Origin: JABAAE01 sp905480545
GTDB lineage: Bacteria; Planctomycetota; Planctomycetia; Pirellulales; Pirellulaceae
Direction of reading: 5' to 3'
Assembly (NCBI GenBank): GCA_943788025.1
Contig: CALSOR010000002.1
Coordinates: 62,001-126,000, forward strand
DNA length: 64,000 bases
Part shown: piece by piece, positions 57,121-64,000 of the stretch
Layout of the letters: every line of letters begins with the position of its first letter
Numbering within the stretch: position 1 is the first letter of the stretch
The notes under the pieces: model-generated
Seen by the model: only the letters and a program-made list of their open reading frames with translations
Database searches by the model: none
What the model was told of the DNA's origin: nothing
Made by a program: the position numbers and the translations under genes

Positions 57121-59001
57121 TCAGCATGACCGACCACCCGATGCAGCTAACTTTGAATTCTTTTCAAGAGGTGGCAGTTTTTCCTCCAAAACTCCCTTGG
57201 CTTTGGGCCACACCAGAAAGGCCTCAACCATCATCCATCCCTGCAACGCAAGCACGACCAGACCAAACAAAAACAAATGTCGTTTTGATGACCAGTTGTT
57301 GTACCAGCCATTTTCGTTGAACATTTGCCAAAGCATTGCCCACGCCGGCATAATCAACATGATCACCATTGGAATCAAAACGAACCAAATCGGCTTCTTC
57401 CGCCTCCACAGATAGAACAGGGTCACCATGAACGCCAGTCCGGCAAGTAATTGGTTCGTCGCCCCAAAAAGCGGCCAAAGCAGGAATCCACCTTTCCCAT
57501 AAGATGTCGGATCACCCGGGGTCATCGGCATCGCCGCGATCACGCCACCCAAAACTACCGCAATTCCGGTTGCAACATATTTGTTGGAAACAGTCGGCAC
57601 CCGCAATGTCATTCCGATTTCCTGAATCACGTAACGTTGTAAACGCGTTGCGGTATCAAGAGTCGTTGCGGCGAAACCAGCAACCAAGACGGCGATTAAA
57701 CAAACACCCAACTTGAGTGGGATGCCAATTGCAGAAAGAAAATTCGCACCACCTTCGATAAAGGCGCCGACTTTTGCACCTAAATTATAGTCATTCCATG
57801 AGGCCTTTTCGCGGTATCGAGCATTCCACGCTGCTGCGCCACGAACTTCTTCGCCATCAATCGACTTTGCAATCGAATAGGTGTTGGTGACATTGTTTTT
57901 ATCAAATTTCCCCATTCCTACGCCCGCACAACACGCAAGAATAACGACGACGGCAAGCGCGCCCTCCAAGAGCATCGCTCCATAGCCAACGAACTTCGCA
58001 TCGTCCTCGCATTCGACTTGTTTGCTGCTCGTTCCGCTACTGACAAGACAATGAAAACCACTTACCGCACCGCAAGCGATGGTGATGAACAAAAACGGCC
58101 AAATCGGCGGTGCATCCATCGGTAATTCAGTTGTCTTCGCAATCGCCGGAGCGGATTCCGACAAACTGGCTTGCCCGGTAAGACATGCAATAATCAAACC
58201 AACCACCATCAGGCCCAATGCCAACAACAACTGATGACTATTAATAAAGTCTCGGGGCTGCAGCAAAACCCAAACGGGAAGCACAGACGCGATATAACAG
58301 TACGTCAACAGAATCAACGTCCAGATGACGATCGGATTCAGGATTGCAATCGACGTTGGCTTGATTTCAAAACTGTCAAAGTGGTAGGCCCCCAGGTAAA
58401 TGCAAAAATAGACAATCAACAAGCCGACCAGGGAAGCAACCCAGTGGTTACCGCCGAATTTGTGAATCCAAACCCCGACGCAAATCGCGATCGGAAGTGA
58501 AATCCAAACCGGCAACACGGACGAAGGGTATAAACTGAAAATCGTGGCGATCACCAATCCGAAGATGGCGAGAACGATCGTCAACGCAAAAAAGAGAATA
58601 AACAGAAAGAGTATCTTGGCACGTGGTGAGATGATTCGACCAGCAACCTCACCAATCGTTTGCCCTCGATTGCGCAAGCTCACCACCAAAGCACCGAAAT
58701 CGTGAACCGCCCCGATAAAGATCGAACCGAAAATCACCCACAACAGCGCTGGAAGCCAACCCCATAAAACTGCAATCGCAGGCCCAACAATAGGCCCCGT
58801 TCCAGCAATACTGGTGAAGTGATGGCCAAAGATCACTTCTTTTTTTGTGGGAACAAAATCGACGTCGTCCTGAAGCTCTTTACTCGGAACGAGTGCATTG
58901 GAATCGAGATGAAAGACCGTTTTGGAAAGCCAACGGCCATACGTATTGTAGGCGACGATAAATCCGACGAATGAACCGATGGCGACGAGCAAAGTGCCCA
59001 T
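57121..59001 (-). CDS. cstA: Carbon starvation protein A (peptide/pyruvate transporter family)
   Basis: A 626-residue protein with about 16 hydrophobic segments. Family marks are YNTYGRWLSKTVF, FGHHFTSIAGTGPIVGPAIAVLWGW, GAVHDFGALVVSLRNRGQTIGEV and CGAVSGFHCLVSSGTSSKQV. CstA-family proteins take up peptides or pyruvate in starvation. It is divergent from trxB, with 265 bases between the starts. Substrate not known here. Confidence 0.93.
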   Translation of the reverse strand: MGTLLVAIGSFVGFIVAYNTYGRWLSKTVFHLDSNALVPSKELQDDVDFVPTKKEVIFGHHFTSIAGTGPIVGPAIAVLWGWLPALLWVIFGSIFIGAVHDFGALVVSLRNRGQTIGEVAGRIISPRAKILFLFILFFALTIVLAIFGLVIATIFSLYPSSVLPVWISLPIAICVGVWIHKFGGNHWVASLVGLLIVYFCIYLGAYHFDSFEIKPTSIAILNPIVIWTLILLTYCYIASVLPVWVLLQPRDFINSHQLLLALGLMVVGLIIACLTGQASLSESAPAIAKTTELPMDAPPIWPFLFITIACGAVSGFHCLVSSGTSSKQVECEDDAKFVGYGAMLLEGALAVVVILACCAGVGMGKFDKNNVTNTYSIAKSIDGEEVRGAAAWNARYREKASWNDYNLGAKVGAFIEGGANFLSAIGIPLKLGVCLIAVLVAGFAATTLDTATRLQRYVIQEIGMTLRVPTVSNKYVATGIAVVLGGVIAAMPMTPGDPTSYGKGGFLLWPLFGATNQLLAGLAFMVTLFYLWRRKKPIWFVLIPMVIMLIMPAWAMLWQMFNENGWYNNWSSKRHLFLFGLVVLALQGWMMVEAFLVWPKAKGVLEEKLPPLEKNSKLAASGGRSC

Positions 59002-59266
59002 GCATTCTCCTTGGTTGTTACCGCAACGAAAGGTGTGCGACTGAAAAATAGGGGAGCGTAAGTTGTAATGATAGTCGTAATTCGTTCGTCACTGAATATG
59101 CGACGCGAATTCTCACGGATTGTGCAGCATGGCAGAGAACGCATCAACTGACCTACTTTGGGTAGCGTCGAATCGATCGTATAATCGTGGACCAAGTCAG
59201 TCAAAAGAGCGTTTTCACGCTGTTCATACACCAATATTATTGAAGCAACAACGAAACGAGTTAAAC

Positions 59267-60340
59267 GTGTCCGATTCAAAATCACCTGAAAAAGTAATCA
59301 TCATCGGAAGTGGACCGGCGGGGTGGGCTGCGGCAATTTATGCAGCTCGTGCAAATTTGAGCCCGCTCGTTTTCGAAGGTGCCATCACAAACGAGAATTC
59401 CCAAAACGGAACTTTGCCTTTAGGCCAATTGAATCTTACAACCGAGGTGGAAAACTATCCTGGATTTCCAGCGGGTCAACTTGATGGTTTTTTGAATTCA
59501 GCGCTTTCGGAACGGCGATTGAAGTACGACCTTCCGCCCGTTGAAGCCGAAAAACATGCCGTAACCGGCCCCGAGTTAATGAATTTGATGCGTCAACAAG
59601 CCGAAAACTTTGGTACCCGGATCATCACGGACGACATTGCTGAAGTCGACTTTTCGCAAAAGCCATTCAAACTCAAGCCACTGGCTGGAGAAGAAGTTGA
59701 AGGGCACACCGTAATCATCGCAACCGGTGCCAGAGCCAACTATTTAGGCATGCCATCGGAAGATGCGTTCAAAAACCGTGGCGTTAGCGCATGTGCTGTT
59801 TGCGACGGTGCCCTTCCGCGATTTCGCGACAAACCTCTTGTAGTTGTTGGCGGTGGTGACTCCGCGGTGGAAGAGGCAACTTATTTGTCGAAATATGCCT
59901 CAACGGTTTACCTGGTGCATCGTCGCGACGAACTTCGCGCGTCAAAAATCATGGCACAACGAGCAATCGACAATGAAAAGATCGAGATCATGTGGAATTC
60001 ACAGGTCGACGAAGTCCTTGGTGACGACGAAAACGGGATGACCGGAATTCGCTTGGCATCGACCGTCGATGATTCAAAAAAAGAACTTGAGGCAGGTGGA
60101 ATGTTTTTGGCCATCGGGCACACGCCAAACACCTCGTTTTTGAATGGCCAAATCGAAACAAATGATAAGGGCTATGTGGTTTGGAAGAAATCATTTCGTA
60201 CCGACACCAGCGTTGACGGTGTATTTGCAGCCGGCGACGTTGCCGACGACAATTATCGTCAAGCGATCACCAGCGCTGGAACCGGCTGCATGGCGGCACT
60301 TGATGCTGAGCGATGGCTTGCCGATCAAGGACTGGAATAA
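59267..60340 (+). CDS. trxB: Thioredoxin-disulfide reductase
   Basis: A 357-residue flavoprotein that reduces thioredoxin with NADPH. The FAD motif GSGPAGWAAAIYAARA, the redox-active CAVC (C176, C179, in SACAVCDG), the NADPH loop GGGDSAVEEA and the final FAD stretch VFAAGDVADDNYRQAITSAGTGCMAALDAE are all present. The GTG at 59267 (MSDSKSPEKVIII) is preferred; starting at 59120 would add 49 residues unlike the family. No thioredoxin gene is adjacent. Confidence 0.93.
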   Translation: MSDSKSPEKVIIIGSGPAGWAAAIYAARANLSPLVFEGAITNENSQNGTLPLGQLNLTTEVENYPGFPAGQLDGFLNSALSERRLKYDLPPVEAEKHAVTGPELMNLMRQQAENFGTRIITDDIAEVDFSQKPFKLKPLAGEEVEGHTVIIATGARANYLGMPSEDAFKNRGVSACAVCDGALPRFRDKPLVVVGGGDSAVEEATYLSKYASTVYLVHRRDELRASKIMAQRAIDNEKIEIMWNSQVDEVLGDDENGMTGIRLASTVDDSKKELEAGGMFLAIGHTPNTSFLNGQIETNDKGYVVWKKSFRTDTSVDGVFAAGDVADDNYRQAITSAGTGCMAALDAERWLADQGLE

Positions 60341-60393
60341 CGCCGGGAATAATTGACCAACCGAAAGGAAATAAATGTCAATCCGGTGATTTG

Positions 60394-60421
60394 AAAAAAA
60401 CGGACTCGCATGAGTTCGTTT
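60394..60421 (-). terminator. Terminator of the nucleotidyltransferase gene
   Basis: On the minus strand AAACGAACTC pairs with GAGTCCGTTT (one G-U pair) around ATGC and is followed by a T-run. It lies about 30 bases past the stop at 60449. Confidence 0.8.
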
Positions 60422-60448
60422 GCTTTCGCCGGATTGTTCATTTTGAAA

Positions 60449-61354
60449 CTAGATACGATTTCGCACCCGATCAACGATCTCGGTGATTTCTTTTAACGCG
60501 ATAGAATTTGCATCGACGCGTGCAATGCAGGCATCGAGGTTTCCATAATGCTGCTCCAGACAATTTAGCAGCAGTTCTTTCAATTGGCTTTCATCAGGAC
60601 CGTCAGGGATTTTCGACTCGTGATAGAGCTTTTCTAGATCACGCTCTTTTTCTGAAGCCAATAGAAAAATTTCTTCTTGCGAAACTTCACCTCGCCGAAT
60701 CGCCTTCAGATGTTCGCGGTCACGTCTTAAGTCGATATCGCGATGCATTAAGATCTGTTCACACTCCAAAAGAAGTCTAACGGTGTGATACGCAAACTTG
60801 ACATCAAATCCAAACTCCTCACGCAATTCCTTTCGCTTTCCAATCGGTTGCTTGCTGCGCATTTTATGTAATTGCGAATAAGCGTAACCCTTGAATTTCG
60901 GCCAGCAACCCTTGTGCAAAAACTTGGTGCGATGATCACGCACGAGATTGCCAACCGCCGTAACGTGCAGCACACAGTCGTGCGGCGTAAAAAGCGAATC
61001 AATCACGTTTGGGTTGTTTTCCATGCACAATTCGAAGTAACGTACGATGCTGTAGATACTTAAATCGTATATGAGCCCTTTTCCACCTGCGGCATTTCCA
61101 TCCATGACGTGGTGTTTTTGAAATTGGTCAAACCTTTTTCGCTGCTTTCCAAACCCTTGAATTTCGCCCGCCAAATGCGGAAATACGTCTTCTTTGGGAG
61201 GGATACAAAATCCGTAAATATCGCGATCAGAGTGATCCGTCGAGACGCCAAACGCGTATGACCCCATGATCGTCTCGTACATCACGTTTTCTGGCAGAAA
61301 AGCTGGTGGATGCACCAATTTCTTTTTTGTTAACTCTTGCGTGATCGATGGCAC
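60449..61354 (-). CDS. Nucleotidyltransferase-superfamily protein
   Basis: A 301-residue protein of the predicted nucleotidyltransferase (YcgL-like, DUF-type) family. The pol-beta-type motif GSYAFG (residues 31-36) followed by DHSDRDIYGF (D43 and D45) is clear. The C-terminal 150 residues are helical and charged. Members act on tRNA or proteins in some cases; the target here is unknown. The ATG 61354 start gives MPSITQELTKKKL before the domain. No partner gene such as a HEPN protein is next to it, so a classical MNT/HEPN toxin-antitoxin pair is not indicated. Confidence 0.8.
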   Translation of the reverse strand: MPSITQELTKKKLVHPPAFLPENVMYETIMGSYAFGVSTDHSDRDIYGFCIPPKEDVFPHLAGEIQGFGKQRKRFDQFQKHHVMDGNAAGGKGLIYDLSIYSIVRYFELCMENNPNVIDSLFTPHDCVLHVTAVGNLVRDHRTKFLHKGCWPKFKGYAYSQLHKMRSKQPIGKRKELREEFGFDVKFAYHTVRLLLECEQILMHRDIDLRRDREHLKAIRRGEVSQEEIFLLASEKERDLEKLYHESKIPDGPDESQLKELLLNCLEQHYGNLDACIARVDANSIALKEITEIVDRVRNRI

Positions 61355-61520
61355 AGTCAGTTGAATCCTTATTCAGTTTGCGATCGTAATGGTTTTCAAC
61401 AGCTGTGACCCATTCCAGTCCAAATTGCGAATAACGCCTTATGGACCATCTGTTTCAAACGATGTTCGCCGCTGGAATCAAAGTCTGATAGAATAAGGCG
61501 AAAACACTTAGGTACCAAAT

Positions 61521-62327
61521 ATGAACAAAAATATCGCGACGCTTTCGACATTGCTGCTTCTACTTTTCACAAGTCTTTTGGTAAGTCAGGAGAAACGGAG
61601 AAACAATCTTGATTCCATCGAAAAACAAGAACCGAAAATCCCAAAAGGCCGTCGGTTTTATATGGGTCGTGAAATTGCAATGACGATGCATTACACCGGT
61701 GCAGAGTGGTTGATTCGAGATGTTCGAGAAAAAGAAGAAAGATGTTCGCTCATGCTGGCGAACCTTGGCGTGAAACCCGGTATGTCGATTTGCGATATGG
61801 GATGTGGAAACGGTTTTCACACGCTGAAAATGGCGGAAATGGTTGGCAAAACCGGAACGGTTTACGGTGTTGATGTTCAACCTGAGATGTTGAAATTCAT
61901 GCGGGAACGATTTGAAACTCAAGGAATTGAAAATGTCGTTCCGATTCTCGGTTCGTTCCACAATCCTCACCTGCCCAAAAATTCTGTCGACATGATCCTG
62001 CTTGTCGATGTTTATCATGAGTTCTCACATCCCGAGTTCATGCTAAAGTCGATGCGGGACGCATTGAAGCCCGATGGGGTTATCGTGCTGGTAGAATATC
62101 GCTTGGAGGACCCGGATGTTCCAATCAAACTGCTCCATAAAATGAGCAAGTCGCAAGTGGCGAAAGAGATGAAGGCTAACAAGTTCAAACTAGTGAAAGA
62201 GTTTGACAAACTTCCATGGCAACACATGCTCTTCTACGGCAAGGCGAATGAAAAAGATGCGGCTGCCGAGAAGGCAACGGCGGATGATCAGAAAGCCGAT
62301 AATGCAGCCGGCGACATGGCTTCGTAG
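61521..62327 (+). CDS. SAM-dependent methyltransferase-like protein with an N-terminal signal
   Basis: A 268-residue class I methyltransferase fold. SAM-binding motif I is SICDMGCGNGFHT (residues 89-101), then YGVDVQPEML and VDMILLVDVYHEF. The N-terminus (MNKNIATLSTLLLLLFTSLLVSQEK) looks like a signal peptide or membrane anchor, odd because SAM is cytosolic. The C-terminal 35 residues are Ala/Lys/Asp-rich and low-complexity. Similar exported methyltransferase-like proteins occur in planctomycetes, but the substrate is unknown. The ATG at 61521 gives the signal sequence; no alternative start downstream is better. Confidence 0.78.
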   Translation: MNKNIATLSTLLLLLFTSLLVSQEKRRNNLDSIEKQEPKIPKGRRFYMGREIAMTMHYTGAEWLIRDVREKEERCSLMLANLGVKPGMSICDMGCGNGFHTLKMAEMVGKTGTVYGVDVQPEMLKFMRERFETQGIENVVPILGSFHNPHLPKNSVDMILLVDVYHEFSHPEFMLKSMRDALKPDGVIVLVEYRLEDPDVPIKLLHKMSKSQVAKEMKANKFKLVKEFDKLPWQHMLFYGKANEKDAAAEKATADDQKADNAAGDMAS

Positions 62328-62439
62328 TACACAAATCTGAAATCAATTGAAGGTGCACCACGAACATCGACTTCGTAATTGCCGTCGCGATACATCAAAA
62401 AACCTATTTGCGAGTGCAAAACTGATTGGCCCGTCGGGC

Positions 62440-63279
62440 TTAGTACCGTCCCACTGGCATCTTTGAAGTTGAGGTGTCAACAGACGATTTCTGTTGAATC
62501 GGTTTGATTGCAATTCGGCCCGTATAGTCGATGCGGTGCAAAAAAATGCCGATCTCCTGTTCCGCAAAGTATTCATCAACGGCTTTGCGGCACCCTTTCC
62601 AATGTCCGTAGTCATCGATGATCAACACACCACCGTCGACCAAACGCGGATAAAGTTCCTCTAAACCAACTCTGGTCGATTCGTACCAATCTGTATCCAA
62701 TCGAAGAATTGCAATTTCGCGAGGTACATCGTATTGATCGCAACCTTCAGAACCTTGGTTAGGCAATGTCTCTTCGACTTTGCCTTTGATGAATCGAATT
62801 CGTTCTGCAGGGTACTGTGTTTGCGACATGTTCATTCGGACGTCTTCAATCGAAGCATAACACCAGATCGAATCAGGATCGTTTTTGGCCTGTTCTTCCA
62901 ATTGTGTCGCAGCAGCGATATCACAAAAGTCACGATCCTCTTCACTGGCATCCGACATGCCTTCAAATGTATCGAACAAAAATAACGAACGTTCAATAGA
63001 ATTCCTTTCGATCAAGGAACACGCTGCCGCCATCATGCTGCCACCACGCCACACACCACATTCAACGACGTCTCCCCTAACGGAATTGGTGGTAACATAC
63101 TCGACCGCATCAATCATGGCACTGATTCGCTCAGGAGACGTCATCGTAAATGGCTCAACGAATTCTATGAGTCGGATTGTTTGCTCGGCAAAATCGGGAA
63201 ATTGCGACTTTAACTGATTGTTTCGATCGATGACCGCTGACTTTTTCTTCGTAAATAATTGTCGAATTTCGCTAAGCAT
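62440..63279 (-). CDS. TylF/MycF-family O-methyltransferase-like protein
   Basis: A 279-residue protein of the macrocin O-methyltransferase (TylF) family. The SAM motif VVECGVWRGGSMMAAA, the acidic FDTFEGMSDASEED, RLDTDWYESTRVGLEELYPRL and IIDDYGHWKGCRKAVDEYF are characteristic. Such enzymes methylate sugar hydroxyls in antibiotics or glycans; no biosynthetic cluster is visible here, so a surface sugar is a possible acceptor. The start at 63279 (MLSEIRQLF) has AGGGA eight bases upstream and is preferred over ATG 63288 and over longer readings up to 63549. Confidence 0.85.
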   Translation of the reverse strand: MLSEIRQLFTKKKSAVIDRNNQLKSQFPDFAEQTIRLIEFVEPFTMTSPERISAMIDAVEYVTTNSVRGDVVECGVWRGGSMMAAACSLIERNSIERSLFLFDTFEGMSDASEEDRDFCDIAAATQLEEQAKNDPDSIWCYASIEDVRMNMSQTQYPAERIRFIKGKVEETLPNQGSEGCDQYDVPREIAILRLDTDWYESTRVGLEELYPRLVDGGVLIIDDYGHWKGCRKAVDEYFAEQEIGIFLHRIDYTGRIAIKPIQQKSSVDTSTSKMPVGRY

Positions 63280-63505
63280 TTTTTTCATCCCTGAACAATT
63301 GAAACACCATACTAAACCACCGGACGCCGATACACGAAGTCGAATTTGTATGCGATTACGGTTTGCGACGTCGTTAAGCGAATCTTTTTCACCAACGCCG
63401 GAAGGGTCAGGTTGGAATGGGATCGAGTTCATTTCCCTTTCGAGCGCCCCGGTCTGGTGATAGCATGTTGGGCGACCGAAATGAACCACAACAATGGACC
63501 GTGTG

Positions 63506-64000
63506 ATGCAACCCGAGACGACAACTTGGCAATTTTCCGACGGTATCAACGTTCATTGCCGTGTTTGGGACCGACCGAATCCAGAAAAGGAAGTTTGGTT
63601 TGTCCATGGATTGGGCGATCATGGTGGACGATATCTGGAACTTGGCAAGATGCTTTTCGATCAAGGCTTCCGGGTCGTGATTGCCGATCAACGTGGCAAT
63701 GGCTTGAGTGGCGGAAAACGCGGACACGCGGCACATTTTGAAAATTTGACTGACGAGTTAAAGCTAACCATTGAAAAAACGGGGTTGTCGGGAACAAAAA
63801 AATATTTGATTGGACAAAGCATGGGCGGACTGATTGTCACCAGATTTATCCAGAAGTTTCCCTCCATGGTTAATGCAGCGGTCCTACTAAGTCCCATGTT
63901 TCGAACGACCAACCCACCGCCCAAGATGAAGCTTTTGCTTGCCCGGATTTTGAAATCGGTTTGGCCTAGCCTGACTCTCAAAGCGGGACTGAAGTTAAAA
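63506..64000 (+). CDS. Alpha/beta hydrolase, lysophospholipase-like (partial at right edge)
   Basis: The first 165 codons of a serine hydrolase of the monoglyceride-lipase/lysophospholipase family. The oxyanion region VWFVHGLGDHGGRY, then VIADQRGNGLSGG and the nucleophile elbow GQSMGGL are visible. The rest lies outside the window. Start ATG 63506 gives MQPETTTWQFSDG. It is divergent from the TylF-like gene. Confidence 0.85.
   Translation, partial: MQPETTTWQFSDGINVHCRVWDRPNPEKEVWFVHGLGDHGGRYLELGKMLFDQGFRVVIADQRGNGLSGGKRGHAAHFENLTDELKLTIEKTGLSGTKKYLIGQSMGGLIVTRFIQKFPSMVNAAVLLSPMFRTTNPPPKMKLLLARILKSVWPSLTLKAGLKLK

Noticed and set aside
56921..57415. 164-codon plus-strand open frame
   Set aside because: Overlaps the cstA end and has no family features.
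59120..59266. 49-residue N-terminal extension of TrxB
   Set aside because: Unlike the family, no ribosome site, and within the likely promoter region shared with cstA.
60449..61354. MNT/HEPN toxin-antitoxin pair
   Set aside because: The nucleotidyltransferase has no small HEPN-like neighbour and is longer than MNT antitoxins.

Overview
The window looks like chromosome from a marine planctomycete of the Pirellulales type. The evidence is a planctomycete-type cytochrome c domain, a very long protein with FG-GAP/VCBS repeats, a propeller dehydrogenase-like core and a C-terminal heme c, a BBP7-like outer-membrane barrel, a sulfatase, an exported PhoD-like phosphatase, a GYF_2/zinc-ribbon membrane protein, a Lys/Ala-rich H1-like protein, Gram-negative lipid A synthesis (LpxB) and a rather low G+C with many GTG/TTG starts. 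The genus cannot be fixed from sequence reading alone.

Layout. 0.3-8.9 kb: a CpaE/TadZ-like ATPase, an H1-like basic protein, an M50 protease, LpxB, a GT39-like glycosyltransferase, a PLP trans-sulfuration enzyme and IF-1. 9-16.5 kb: mostly envelope or secreted proteins of unknown role, a ClpP-like protein lacking its third catalytic residue, and a BBP7-like barrel. 17-29.7 kb: a same-strand block with three HlyD-type adaptor proteins (one with two EF-hands, one with a heme c domain inserted in its hairpin), a propeller/diheme/ankyrin protein, a small membrane protein, an ECF sigma factor, its putative ankyrin-bearing anti-sigma partner and a MacB-type permease. The same ankyrin module occurs three times in two proteins, so I read the block as one regulated redox/efflux locus. 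29.8-36 kb: the giant FG-GAP/propeller/heme protein and PhoD on the minus strand.

36.0-37.4 kb (minus) holds the most striking feature. A single 454-codon lipoprotein gene is interrupted by four in-frame UGA codons, each exactly at the first Cys of the metal-binding CxxC motif of a heavy-metal-associated (HMA) domain, giving NMT-U-GGC four times. Each UGA is followed at a fixed distance by a hairpin, three with loop GGUCU (the loop of the E. coli fdhF SECIS) and one with AGUCU. I interpret this as a tetra-selenocysteine, four-HMA-domain selenoprotein. A conventional annotation would break it into four or five short fragments.

37.6-64 kb: 2-oxoacid:ferredoxin oxidoreductase (KorBA), Ndk, a Hanks-type kinase, ManA, a squalene-cyclase-like exported protein, a sulfatase, a fatty-acid synthesis cluster (rpmF, fabD, fabG, acpP, fabF, without plsX and fabH), GlgB with an inverted repeat at its 5' end, an RNase H-like protein that has lost its catalytic acids, CstA, TrxB, a nucleotidyltransferase, an exported methyltransferase-like protein, a TylF-like methyltransferase, and the 5' part of an alpha/beta hydrolase running off the right edge.

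No rRNA, tRNA, CRISPR array, insertion sequence or prophage was recognised. No selA/selB/selC/selD gene was seen in the window, so the Sec machinery must be elsewhere if the selenoprotein reading is right.
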